DNA from: Sedimentisphaerales bacterium
GTDB lineage: Bacteria > Planctomycetota > Phycisphaerae > Sedimentisphaerales > Anaerobacaceae
DNA length: 44,417 bases
Assembly: GCA_028282745.1 (NCBI GenBank)
Contig: JANQHJ010000095.1
Location: 1 to 44,417, forward strand
Reading direction: 5' to 3'
The translations under genes were made by a program, and so were the position numbers. Below, one piece after another: positions 25,297 through 33,771 of this stretch. The notes below the pieces were generated by a model. That model did not search any database. It was given only the letters and a program-made list of their open reading frames with translations, and was not told the DNA's origin. Position 1 is the stretch's first letter. Each line of letters begins with the position of its first letter.

Positions 25297-25761
25297 CTAT
25301 TGAGTATGTTTCGGTTTGTGTTTGCGATGGCGTGGGCCAAAATGTTCTGGGCCCCTTTTAATCTTATTCTCAAAATCCTTTTTCCATTTCTCAAACTGAG
25401 CAGGAGTTAAAATGTCATTCATATCAGCTATAACCTGCTGAGCCTCTGTTTCCATTTTTTCTCTTAGTTCAGTCATTAAAGTTCTTTTTGCTTCAACCCT
25501 TTTGCTGAAAATTTCTTCTACTTGTTGCATCTGTTCATCATTTAATTCATATTTTGAGCCAATGTCTTTGGCAATTTCATGCGCATTGAATCTCGGTCGA
25601 CGATGCGTTCTGTCCCATTTATTTTGTAATATGACAGTCGTTACACCAAAGCCGACGAGAGTACCGGATATGAAAATGATAAACGCCACAACTATCTGCA
25701 GACGTAAAGAAGATAGTTTTGTCTTTCTCGTACTGATATTTGAAGTCAATTTTTCTACCAT
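25297..25761 (-). CDS. Membrane-anchored periplasmic LTXXQ/CnrX-like sensor protein
   Basis: 154 residues: one membrane helix (about 22-44, LQIVVAFIIFISGTLVGFGV), then a helical periplasmic domain with ELNDEQMQQVEEIFSKRVEA, EKMETEAQQVIADMNDILTP and AQFEKWKKDFE. LTPAQFEKW is the LTXXQ-type motif of Spy/CpxP/CnrX proteins. The tail is rich in His and basic residues (GPEHFGPRHRKHKPKHTQ), which could bind metal. It is third in a sigma factor - small membrane protein - sensor operon, the same order of roles as CnrH-CnrY-CnrX, and overlaps the preceding gene by 7 bp. Role as an envelope or metal-stress sensor is inferred. Confidence 0.72.
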   Translation of the reverse strand: MVEKLTSNISTRKTKLSSLRLQIVVAFIIFISGTLVGFGVTTVILQNKWDRTHRRPRFNAHEIAKDIGSKYELNDEQMQQVEEIFSKRVEAKRTLMTELREKMETEAQQVIADMNDILTPAQFEKWKKDFENKIKRGPEHFGPRHRKHKPKHTQ

Positions 25762-26018
25762 AATGATGTTTCCTGGAACTGAGCAAAGAGTTCAACAATG
25801 GGATCCTGTGCCGAGATTAAAGTGTTTATCCCAATAAATAAAGCTATGGATGCGGCAGTAGCAAAAAATCCTGCCAGTACATCGAAGGCAGCGAAACTGA
25901 TAATATATCCATTGCGTTGCTCTATTTGTATCATGATCCTGTCGGATAAACTAAAATCCGGAGTAGATTCCTGCCTAGCTTTTTGTGCAAGCTTTTCGAT
26001 TTTGTTTAAAATGTCCAT
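25755..26018 (-). CDS. Small membrane protein, likely anti-sigma factor
   Basis: 87 residues. A charged N-terminal half (MDILNKIEKLAQKARQESTP) is followed by a hydrophobic segment (about 38-68, ISFAAFDVLAGFFATAASIALFI). It lies between an ECF sigma gene and a periplasmic sensor gene and overlaps both. That position and architecture, a short cytoplasmic helical part plus one membrane span, are those of CnrY-type anti-sigma factors. There is no sequence motif that proves sigma binding. Confidence 0.6.
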   Translation of the reverse strand: MDILNKIEKLAQKARQESTPDFSLSDRIMIQIEQRNGYIISFAAFDVLAGFFATAASIALFIGINTLISAQDPIVELFAQFQETSLW

Positions 26019-26569
26019 CCTAATTTCCCAAATAGATTATTTTGTTCTGCAATTTCCTTGATTTTTTTTCTGGCTCGCATGGCACGCATTTTTACAGCTG
26101 CCCTGGTAGAGCCAATTCTTTTGGCAATTTCTTCTGTGCTACAATTTTCAAAATACATCAAAGTAAGCACCATTCTGTCTGAGATTGTAAGCTGTTCCAG
26201 CAATGAATGTAAAATCTCAGCAGCTATTGAGGGATCAACAGATTCATCAGAACATTCTTTTAATTGGTCAAAATCCTGTAAAGGAAGAAATAAATTCTCT
26301 TTTTTTTGTTTTTTCCAGAATTTATACCCCGTTCTTGTGCCGATTTTCTTTAACCAATGAATAAATGGTGCATTGCCTTTATAATTTTTCAAAGAAAAAT
26401 AAGCTTCTACAAATACATCTTCAACAAGTTTTTCACATTCAGATCGATTACGCGTGAAACGCCACATTAGTTTTGTAATTTGCGCTTCATGCCTTTGGAC
26501 AAGACTTCTATAAGCCTCATTGTTGCCATTAAGGCATGCCTGTATATCGTCCCAATCGATATTTTCCAC
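26006..26569 (-). CDS. ECF-type RNA polymerase sigma factor
   Basis: 187 residues. Region 2 is at about 20-95 (AYRSLVQRHEAQITKLMWRF, VEDVFVEAYFSLKNYKGNAP, FIHWLKKIGTRTGYKFWKKQ), and region 4 with its helix-turn-helix is at about 125-180 (DRMVLTLMYFENCSTEEIAK, RIGSTRAAVKMRAMRARKKI). No region 3, as usual for ECF sigmas. The start is GTG, because the only upstream codons in frame reach a stop after three residues. Its partner genes overlap downstream, and a large inverted repeat (26629-26726) lies between it and the divergent exported protein, so both may be controlled from there. Confidence 0.88.
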   Translation of the reverse strand: MENIDWDDIQACLNGNNEAYRSLVQRHEAQITKLMWRFTRNRSECEKLVEDVFVEAYFSLKNYKGNAPFIHWLKKIGTRTGYKFWKKQKKENLFLPLQDFDQLKECSDESVDPSIAAEILHSLLEQLTISDRMVLTLMYFENCSTEEIAKRIGSTRAAVKMRAMRARKKIKEIAEQNNLFGKLGWTF

Positions 26570-26628
26570 GTAGCCATTCTACCATTACTGTTTGTATCGG
26601 TCAATTTTGCAAAAACAAACCTCAGTAT

Positions 26629-26726
26629 GTTAGTGGAGCAGATCAGGTATCGGTAACATAGAAAAACCACTATTTTTCAAAAAAATATAAAAATAATGTT
26701 ACCTTTACCAATATATGCCCACTAAC
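26629..26726. promoter_or_regulatory. Large interrupted inverted repeat between divergent genes
   Basis: Two 31-bp arms (26629-26659 and 26696-26726) are mirror images at their ends: GTTAGTGG with CCACTAAC and GGTAACAT with ATGTTACC, with a shared GGTA between, and poorer matching in the middle. The 36-bp centre is A/T rich. GGTAAC on each strand resembles ECF -35 elements, but no matching -10 is evident. Confidence 0.5.
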
Positions 26727-26828
26727 AAGATAAGAACAGGCTCATAATGCAATAATATAGTTACTGCTGACGTTTATTAATAAAATGTTTAAGTGCCAAA
26801 GATATCTATTTTTGAAAGGAATTTAAAG

Positions 26829-27398
26829 ATGGCTAAGTCAAGAAAACTTTTATTGGGGATGAGTATAGCATTGATGCTTGCAGTGTTGATCTCGGTGGTA
26901 TTCGCGGAGACTGAGGCCAAGCCTCAGAGACCACAAAGAGGTCAAGGTAATCGGCAAGGTAAGAGGGGGCAGCGGGGAGACAGGGCAGAATTTATGGCCC
27001 GAATGCAGCAGCGGATGATGGAAAATATTAAAACAGAACTTAAGGCCTTGGATGATGAGTGGAAAGTTATTGAGCCGCGTGTAGCCAAGGTAATGGAATT
27101 ACAACGCGGTAATATGTTCAGCGGGATGAGACGTTTAATGGGTCACGGCGGCCGTGGTGGAGAAGGCCAAAGGCCTGAAGGTCGGGAGCAAACGGCAGTT
27201 GAGAAAGCTACTGAAGAACTTGAGAAAGTCTTAGACAATTCGGAATCAAGCCCCGACACGATCAAGACCAAGCTGACAGCTCTTCGCAAGGCTCGTGAAA
27301 AAGCCAAACAGAATATGGCAAAGGCTCAGGCAGAGCTTAAGAGTGTCTTAACCCTTCGTCAGGAAGGTACACTGGTAATGCTCGGTATGCTTGAGTAG
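26829..27398 (+). CDS. Small exported Arg/Gly-rich helical protein
   Basis: 189 residues from the ATG at 26829, which has AAAGGA 8 nt upstream; the GTG at 26793 adds 12 residues without such a site. Signal peptide MAKSRKLLLGMSIALMLAVL to about FAE. Next is a basic Arg/Gly/Gln segment (about 25-52) and a helical body (EFMARMQQRMMENIKTELKA, ATEELEKVLDNSESSPDTIK, LTALRKAREKAKQNMAKAQA). It lacks a clear LTXXQ motif but has the size and helical style of Spy-like periplasmic chaperones. It is divergent from the ECF operon, so a regulon target is plausible, and 41 bp ahead of gspE, so it may be co-transcribed with the secretion genes. Confidence 0.65.
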   Translation: MAKSRKLLLGMSIALMLAVLISVVFAETEAKPQRPQRGQGNRQGKRGQRGDRAEFMARMQQRMMENIKTELKALDDEWKVIEPRVAKVMELQRGNMFSGMRRLMGHGGRGGEGQRPEGREQTAVEKATEELEKVLDNSESSPDTIKTKLTALRKAREKAKQNMAKAQAELKSVLTLRQEGTLVMLGMLE

Positions 27399-27439
27399 AT
27401 GTAATTCATTAAATAATCATTTTTTACGGTAACTGGATA

Positions 27440-29143
27440 GTGGGAAAGTTTGGGGAAGGACAATCTGAATTATGTGGGCTCGATACGATAGAGCGTCTTC
27501 GTAAGGGAGTTCTTGAGGGTAAATCCCTTGATGAGCTTTTGTTGAACGAGGGTATATCAGAGCAGCAATTTCACAACAGCTTGAGTGAACATAACAGCTA
27601 TATGAAAGTCGACCTTGATTCAGTGCAGATCGATCCTAAATTTATATCACGATTTCCAGCCCGTATTTTATTAGAGCGAAAAATCCTTCCTATTCAGAGC
27701 AACGGGGATTCTTTCGCTGTTGTAAGTAATCCATTCGAGCTGGCAGGAATTGACGAACTTCGTGTATTAACGGGAATCGATCTGGAAATAGCACTTGCTC
27801 CAAAAGCAGAGATATCAAGATTTATCAAAGAGAATCTTGGGCTCGGTGCCGACACAATCGAATCGATGTTCAATGAGGCTAAAGAAAGTGGTCTTGTATT
27901 TCTTCGAAATGAAGATGAAGACGATGTTGACCTGGCCGAGGCTGCTGAGGGTGCATCGATAATTCGCTTTGTCAATCAGATACTCACCGAGGCTATCGAA
28001 ATGCGAGCAACCGATGTTCATATCGAACCGTTCGAGGATGAGATTCGCGTTCGTTATCGTATAGACGGTGTTCTTCAGGCGGCGATCATACCAGCAGAGG
28101 TTAAGCAATTCCAGCCAGCTATAGTTTCAAGATTAAAAATATTAAGCCACCTTGATATAGCGGAAAAGAGAGTGCCACAGGATGGCAGGATAAAGATCAT
28201 TTTGTCCGGTCGAGAGGTAGATGTTCGTGTTTCAATTATCCCGATGCTGCACGGTGAGGCGGTGGTCTTGAGACTTTTAGATCGCTCGAGTGTTTTGTTA
28301 GGACCTGAAAATATCGGGATGGGCAAAAGAGATTTGACGGTGTTTAGAGAAATAGTCAAAAGGCCCCACGGAATAATATTAGTAACAGGGCCTACCGGCA
28401 GCGGTAAGACAACTACGCTTTACGCGGCTTTATCGCATATTAACGATGTAGACAGGAAAATAGTTACTATCGAAGACCCGATCGAATATCAGTTGCATGG
28501 AATCAACCAGATACAGGTTTCCAATAAAAGAGGTCTGACATTCGCAAGAGGTTTAAGATCGGTGTTAAGGCATGATCCGGATGTTATACTGGTCGGTGAG
28601 ATACGTGATCTGGAAACAGCAGAGATTGCCGTTCAGGCATCGTTGACCGGACATCTTGTTTTTTCAACGCTTCATACGAATGATGCGCCGGGAGCATTGA
28701 CGCGATTAGTAGATATGGGAGTAGAGCCTTATTTGGTCGCCTCATCGCTTGAAGCAGTAATGGCACAACGCCTTATAAGATTAATCTGTCCGAATTGTAA
28801 AGCGCAGTTACCCCAGAAAGATATAAATGCTCTTCGTGCTAGATATAAAGAGATGATACCTGAGAAGCTTTATTATGGCAGCGGATGTAAGCAATGTTCG
28901 GGCAGTGGATATATGGGAAGAACAGGGATTTTCGAGCTTATGATAGTAAGTGAAGATGTGCGGACATTACTGCTGCAGAACGCAACTCCACGAGATATCA
29001 GGAAAATGGCAATGGGCCAGGGGATGAGAAGTTTACGACAGGATGCTATACGATATCTTAATGAAGGTATAACAAGTTTCGAAGAGATACTGCGGGTGAC
29101 TAAAGACGAATTATTAGTTATCAGCAATGAGGATGAGGAATAG
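27440..29143 (+). CDS. gspE: Type II secretion ATPase GspE
   Basis: 567 residues. An N-terminal GspE N1-like region (about 1-140) is followed by the core: ATDVHIEPFEDEIRVRYRID, Walker A GPTGSGKT at 317-324 (Lys323), the Asp box TIEDPIEYQL, Walker B VILVGEIRDLETAE, the His box LVFSTLHTNDAPGAL, and a tetracysteine zinc site (CPNC ... CKQC, about 450-490). It powers pseudopilus assembly from the cytoplasmic side. The start is GTG at 27440 with a weak site; no better in-frame start exists nearby. It is first of eleven secretion genes that are almost all overlapping or within 40 bp. Confidence 0.95.
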   Translation: MGKFGEGQSELCGLDTIERLRKGVLEGKSLDELLLNEGISEQQFHNSLSEHNSYMKVDLDSVQIDPKFISRFPARILLERKILPIQSNGDSFAVVSNPFELAGIDELRVLTGIDLEIALAPKAEISRFIKENLGLGADTIESMFNEAKESGLVFLRNEDEDDVDLAEAAEGASIIRFVNQILTEAIEMRATDVHIEPFEDEIRVRYRIDGVLQAAIIPAEVKQFQPAIVSRLKILSHLDIAEKRVPQDGRIKIILSGREVDVRVSIIPMLHGEAVVLRLLDRSSVLLGPENIGMGKRDLTVFREIVKRPHGIILVTGPTGSGKTTTLYAALSHINDVDRKIVTIEDPIEYQLHGINQIQVSNKRGLTFARGLRSVLRHDPDVILVGEIRDLETAEIAVQASLTGHLVFSTLHTNDAPGALTRLVDMGVEPYLVASSLEAVMAQRLIRLICPNCKAQLPQKDINALRARYKEMIPEKLYYGSGCKQCSGSGYMGRTGIFELMIVSEDVRTLLLQNATPRDIRKMAMGQGMRSLRQDAIRYLNEGITSFEEILRVTKDELLVISNEDEE

Positions 29144-29144
29144 A

Positions 29145-30353
29145 ATGGCTAAGTTCCAATATAAAGCCGTTGATGGTCAGGGTAATATTGTTACTGATAT
29201 TGTAATGGCGAACAACAGGGAGGCTGTGATAGAGCAGCTTTGCGCAGAGGGCTATTATCCATCAGAAATAAAAACAGGTGATGATATCTCATCCACAAGC
29301 CGCAGCTTTACTGGTGGTGTATCAAAGGGTGATGTCGAAATATTTATTCGCGAGTTGTCTAATCTTTTAGCGGCGGGAGTATCTTTAAGCAAAGCTCTTA
29401 GCATCTTAAGCAGAGAATCGAAAAAACATGCTGCTAAAAAAGTCTGGGCGTCAATACATGACCATGTGGTCGGCGGGATGACATTGGCAGATTCATTAAA
29501 TCAATGGCCTAAACTTTTTCCTGCTATATATGTTGCAATGGTGCGTGCGGGTGAAACTGGTGGTTTTCTTGATCTGGTTCTCAGTCAAATTGCCGAATTT
29601 CGTTCGAGAGAACAAGATCTTAAAAGCAAGGTCAAGTCAGCGTTAGTCTATCCGGTAGTTTTAGCTGTACTTGCAACACTTATACTTTTCTTCTTACTGG
29701 TATATTTTATTCCCAGGTTTTCATCAATATTCGCCGAATTTGGAGGGACATTACCTCCGTTGACCAATGCAATTGTTTTAATCAGCGATGCTGCTTATAA
29801 ATACTGGTTCTTAATAATTGCAGTAATAGCTGCTGTAATATTAGCGATGAAAAATTTACTGAAGCGAAAAGAAGGCAAAGAAACTTACGAACGAATGCTG
29901 CTTAAGATACCCATGATAGGTAAACTGTCAGCGAGATTTGCATTCGTAAGATTCTCTCGAATGCTTGGTACACTGGTACAGGCAGGAGTTCCTCTTATTT
30001 CGGCATTACAAGCGGCCAAAGAAGCGATCGGAAATGAGACATTATCAACAACGGTAACAGGGGCTATCGAGAAAGTTCGAAGAGGTATGCCGCTTGGTAG
30101 AAGCTTGAGCGAGTCGGCACAACTGTTTCCCGGTTCGGTTATTGAAATGATATCAGTAGCAGAAGAGAGCGGCAGGATCGATGATGAACTGATACGTCTT
30201 GCTAATACTTACGAAAAGGAACTGGACAGAAACCTAAAGATGGCTATCAGCATGGCAGAGCCTTTGATGTTATTTATCATGGCAGCTCTGGTTGGTACGG
30301 TTGTGATTGGTATGTTGCTGCCTATATTCAATTTGCAGGATCTAATTCGTTAA
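29145..30353 (+). CDS. gspF: Type II secretion inner-membrane protein GspF
   Basis: 402 residues from ATG 29145 (MAKFQYKAVDGQG), which has GAGGA 5 nt upstream inside the gspE end; the earlier start at 29127 is less likely. Two GspF domains (about 65-190 and 270-390) with IFIRELSNLLAAGVSLSKAL, MVRAGETGGFLDLVL and FVRFSRMLGTLVQAGVPLIS, plus three membrane helices (about 168-190, 222-240, 375-398). It is the platform protein that couples GspE to pseudopilin insertion. Confidence 0.95.
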   Translation: MAKFQYKAVDGQGNIVTDIVMANNREAVIEQLCAEGYYPSEIKTGDDISSTSRSFTGGVSKGDVEIFIRELSNLLAAGVSLSKALSILSRESKKHAAKKVWASIHDHVVGGMTLADSLNQWPKLFPAIYVAMVRAGETGGFLDLVLSQIAEFRSREQDLKSKVKSALVYPVVLAVLATLILFFLLVYFIPRFSSIFAEFGGTLPPLTNAIVLISDAAYKYWFLIIAVIAAVILAMKNLLKRKEGKETYERMLLKIPMIGKLSARFAFVRFSRMLGTLVQAGVPLISALQAAKEAIGNETLSTTVTGAIEKVRRGMPLGRSLSESAQLFPGSVIEMISVAEESGRIDDELIRLANTYEKELDRNLKMAISMAEPLMLFIMAALVGTVVIGMLLPIFNLQDLIR

Positions 30354-30378
30354 CGGATTTTATTTAGAGAGGTAAATA

Positions 30379-30801
30379 ATGAACAAATATAGAAGAAGAG
30401 GTTTCACACTTATAGAGTTATTGCTGGTTCTTGTGATCCTAGCGACATTGGCAACTATAGTTGTACCGAAATTCACAAAGCGAAGTTTACAAGCTAAGAT
30501 TACAACAGCTAACACACAAATCACCAACCTGTCAACAGCAATAAATAATTTTGAAATAGATAACACACGATTTCCAACTACCAGTGAAGGCCTTCGTGCT
30601 TTGGTTGAAAAACCAGCAAATGCCGACAGATGGAAAATGCCATATATGGATAAAGGTATTCCGAAAGATCCGTGGGGTAATGAATATGTTTATAAACAGC
30701 CCGGTACTCATAACGAATACGGCTTTGATCTCTCATCGGCAGGACCTGATGGGATAGTGGGTAATGACAATGATATAACGAACTGGTCTGAAGATGATTA
30801 G
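30379..30801 (+). CDS. gspG: Major pseudopilin GspG
   Basis: 140 residues. The prepilin peptidase site is RRRG/FTLIE (cleavage after Gly8; Glu at +5), followed by LLLVLVILATLATIVVPKF. The C-terminal half has the GspG signature: RFPTTSEGLRALVEKPANAD, DPWGNEYVY and GFDLSSAGPDGIVGNDNDIT with the calcium-loop Asp residues. GAGAGG precedes the ATG. No prepilin peptidase gene (gspO) lies in the window, so it must be elsewhere. Confidence 0.96.
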   Translation: MNKYRRRGFTLIELLLVLVILATLATIVVPKFTKRSLQAKITTANTQITNLSTAINNFEIDNTRFPTTSEGLRALVEKPANADRWKMPYMDKGIPKDPWGNEYVYKQPGTHNEYGFDLSSAGPDGIVGNDNDITNWSEDD

Positions 30802-31315
30802 TAAAAGGACCACATATTTCAGATATGATGGATTTACGTTATTAGAGCTGATACTGGTACTGATAATTATCAGTACAGTATTAGGTCTGGCAGCTCCAAA
30901 TTTGAGAGGATTTTTCTCTTCGCAACAGCTTACAGATCTTGGGGAGCAGATAGTAGTTCTTACACGCTATGCAAGAATGAAGGCTGTACAGGATAGTACT
31001 TATTACAGAATTAATTTTAATCTTAGTGAAAGACGATACTGGTTAGAAATGCTGGAAGACAGCCAGTACAGACCGATAGAAAGAGATTTTACAACTGATT
31101 ATATACTGGGTAGCGATGTAACTGTCGAATTTGAAAATATTGAGATGGATGGCAGCATTTATTACATCGAATTCGCCCCAGAAGGTTACAGTAAACAGTG
31201 CAGGATAAGGCTTGAAGATACAAAGGGTAATATTGTTGAAGTGGTGTGCTATGGTCCAGCGGAGCAGTTTGAGTTAATAGAACTGATCGACGGTAAAGAA
31301 GATGAACGTGAGTAA
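30794..31315 (+). CDS. gspH: Minor pseudopilin GspH
   Basis: 173 residues with type III signal YDG/FTLLELILVLIIIS (cleavage after Gly13). The hydrophobic helix is followed by QQLTDLGEQIVVLTRYARMK, a pattern seen in GspH (LxxxLxxAR-type). The start overlaps the gspG stop by 8 bp. It is placed second among pseudopilins as in standard G-H-I-J-K order; this and the length support H over another minor pseudopilin. Confidence 0.85.
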   Translation: MISKRTTYFRYDGFTLLELILVLIIISTVLGLAAPNLRGFFSSQQLTDLGEQIVVLTRYARMKAVQDSTYYRINFNLSERRYWLEMLEDSQYRPIERDFTTDYILGSDVTVEFENIEMDGSIYYIEFAPEGYSKQCRIRLEDTKGNIVEVVCYGPAEQFELIELIDGKEDERE

Positions 31316-31688
31316 AAAGATAAATAGTCAAAACGGTTTTACGATAATCGAGATACTGGCAGCGTTTGTTCTTATCGCAATCGTTATTCCGGTTGTTATG
31401 AAAGGCCTTTCGTTAAGTATGGCTGTGGCTGCCGATAGCGCTCGTAAGAACCATGCAGTAATCCTAGCTCAGAATCGTCTCGCGGAAATAGTTGTTGATG
31501 AAGATTGGCAGGATAGCAGGCTTACTGGTGATTTCGGACAGGAGCATGAAAATTATAGATGGCAGATGGATTCTTTTGACTGGATTGAACCTTATGTGAA
31601 GCAGGTTGATCTTAAAGTGTTCTGGGAATCGCGAGGGGCAGAGCGGTCAGTAAGGTTGAGTACGCTGGTTTATACTGAAGATGGATAG
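31302..31688 (+). CDS. gspI: Minor pseudopilin GspI
   Basis: 128 residues. Prepilin site QNG/FTIIEILAAFVLIAIVIPVV; the text AENRLAEI-like (LAQNRLAEIVVDEDW) after the helix is typical for GspI. It overlaps gspH by 14 bp and gspJ by 8 bp. It forms the pseudopilus tip with GspJ and GspK. Confidence 0.9.
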   Translation: MNVSKKINSQNGFTIIEILAAFVLIAIVIPVVMKGLSLSMAVAADSARKNHAVILAQNRLAEIVVDEDWQDSRLTGDFGQEHENYRWQMDSFDWIEPYVKQVDLKVFWESRGAERSVRLSTLVYTEDG

Positions 31689-32397
31689 AATAAAAAAACA
31701 ATTGGGTTTTACTCTGTTTGAACTATTGGTGGCGATAGCTCTTATGAACTTGATAGCATTGTCACTTTACGCAAGTATGACCATAGGTCTAAGGGCAAAG
31801 AAGTCCACTCGCAGGTCTATTGGGCCTTACCAATCCTTACAAGCAGCATTAGAGTTCATTGGGAGGGATTTTTCCTGTGCGGTAGAACCTAATGGCATAC
31901 TCGCTGGACAATTCGAAGGGTATAACCATGAGGAGAGAGAGGAAGTAGACAGAGATTCAATAAGCTTCTACAGCAGCAACTATATGCCAAAAGAAGATGA
32001 AATCGCAAGTGATATAGTCAAGGTCGAATATGTTTTAGAAGAACGTCGAGGCTGGGGCGATCTTGTTCTAGTACGTAAGGTAACGAAGAATCTCTTGTCG
32101 CCTAAAGTGGCCGACAGTGAAGATGAGGTAGTATGCAGGCGAATTCGTTCATTCGATATACGGTATTATGATGGGGATTATTGGTACGATTCATGGGATT
32201 CAGCTAACCATGATGACAGTTTGCCGATTGCAGCGGAAGTTACAATTATCGTCGCGCATTATGACAAGATGAAAAATTCTGATGACTATGTCCAAGCCGA
32301 TTCGACAGTGACTTTGAAGAGGATATTCTTGCTACCGGAGATAGCGGGTAACAGGCAGAATATCGGCGGTAATATGAGCGGGGGAATAGGAAGATGA
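31681..32397 (+). CDS. gspJ: Minor pseudopilin GspJ
   Basis: 238 residues. Prepilin site KQLG/FTLFELLVAIALMNLIAL, then a GspJ-like body with LQAALEFIGRDFSCAV and IRSFDIRYYDGDYWYDSWDS. Overlaps gspK by 4 bp (ATGA). Order and signature support J. Confidence 0.9.
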   Translation: MDRIKKQLGFTLFELLVAIALMNLIALSLYASMTIGLRAKKSTRRSIGPYQSLQAALEFIGRDFSCAVEPNGILAGQFEGYNHEEREEVDRDSISFYSSNYMPKEDEIASDIVKVEYVLEERRGWGDLVLVRKVTKNLLSPKVADSEDEVVCRRIRSFDIRYYDGDYWYDSWDSANHDDSLPIAAEVTIIVAHYDKMKNSDDYVQADSTVTLKRIFLLPEIAGNRQNIGGNMSGGIGR

Positions 32398-33767
32398 GTA
32401 ACAAAAAAAACAATCAAAGAGAAAAAGGTACAGTTCTTATTATTGCGATATGGATAGTATTCGCTCTTGCTGGTTTGACTTTAATACTCTGCCGTTCTGT
32501 TCAGGTAGAAGCGATGGTATCAGCAAACCACATATCATCAACTAAGGCACAGGCGATAATCGATGGTGCGATAGATTATGTGATAGCCAAGATCAATAAC
32601 GAGGCCCTAACTACGGTAGAGTATGACGCAACAGCTTTCGAGGCGATGGAGGTTGGTGATGGTTACTTCTGGGTGATCCGACCAAATCTTTCAGATGACA
32701 AGAATTATGACTACGGGCTCAGTCATGAAGCTGGAAAGATCAATCTTAATTTTGCTGATGAAGAGATGCTGCTTAAACTTCCGAGCATGACCTCAGAACT
32801 GGCTAATTCGATAATAGATTGGCGTGATGATGACAGTGAAATAACACCGGGAGGTGCCGAGAGTGAATATTACCTGCTTTTAGATGATCCTTATAACTGT
32901 AAAAACTCATTATTGGAAACGGTTGAAGAAGTGATGCTTATAAAGGGAGCCAGAGCTGATTATCTTTATGGTGAGGACCTTAATCGAAACGGTGTGTTGG
33001 ACTGGAATGAAGATGACGCTCAAATGAGTAAGCCTGCTGATAATAGCAACGGCAGATTAGAGCCTGGCTTTTTGAATTATGTGACAGTATATAGTGAAGA
33101 TCTGGATGTTGACGCAACAGGACAGCAGAGAGCAAGTGTCAGTGACCGTACAGCAATGATAGGATTATTTAATGAGATAATGGAGGAATCAACAGCTGCT
33201 GCTGTTGTAGAGTACATTCGTAATAAAAGTTACGATAGTACTATAGATCTGTATTTTGAGCTGTCAGATATTTATCAAATACCATACGAAGATTTTATTA
33301 AAATTACTGACAAAATCACGGTCAATGGCAGTCAAAACGGTGGGCGTGGTGGAGGCTCACAGCAAGAATTATTAGCAGGATTAGTTAATATAAACATTGC
33401 TCCCGAGGAAGTACTGCTGTGTTTGCCGGGATTGGAGGAAAGTGAGGTCGATGCATTGGTATCTTATCGAAGTAAATCCGGTGCGGACCTGACCACGATA
33501 GTATGGGTAACTCAGGCACTTGGAGATTCAGATGAGGCAAAAAACAAGGCGGCTGCAATAGGACCTTACATAACCACCAGGTCATACCAGTATTCGGCTG
33601 ATATTGTTGCAATAAGCGGTGACGGTAAGGCGTTTAGGAGGTATCTCATGGTCATCGATACTTCAAGGGGTGAGGCTGTAGTTGTTTACAGAAAATCCCT
33701 GACTCATCTCGGTTGGCCTCTGGAGTCGCAGATAATTGAAGATCTTCGAGCGGGAAGAGAAATATAA
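32394..33767 (+). CDS. gspK: Minor pseudopilin GspK
   Basis: 457 residues, far longer than other pseudopilins, as is usual for GspK. The cleavage site REKG/TVLIIAIWIVFALAGL lacks Glu at +5, a known GspK feature. The body contains the SAM-like/GspK domains: DEEMLLKLPSMTSELANSII, DWRDDD, and LVNINIAPEEVLLCLPGLEE with the helix-hairpin-helix-like pattern. It caps the pseudopilus. Confidence 0.92.
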   Translation: MSNKKNNQREKGTVLIIAIWIVFALAGLTLILCRSVQVEAMVSANHISSTKAQAIIDGAIDYVIAKINNEALTTVEYDATAFEAMEVGDGYFWVIRPNLSDDKNYDYGLSHEAGKINLNFADEEMLLKLPSMTSELANSIIDWRDDDSEITPGGAESEYYLLLDDPYNCKNSLLETVEEVMLIKGARADYLYGEDLNRNGVLDWNEDDAQMSKPADNSNGRLEPGFLNYVTVYSEDLDVDATGQQRASVSDRTAMIGLFNEIMEESTAAAVVEYIRNKSYDSTIDLYFELSDIYQIPYEDFIKITDKITVNGSQNGGRGGGSQQELLAGLVNINIAPEEVLLCLPGLEESEVDALVSYRSKSGADLTTIVWVTQALGDSDEAKNKAAAIGPYITTRSYQYSADIVAISGDGKAFRRYLMVIDTSRGEAVVVYRKSLTHLGWPLESQIIEDLRAGREI

Positions 33768-33771
33768 AATA

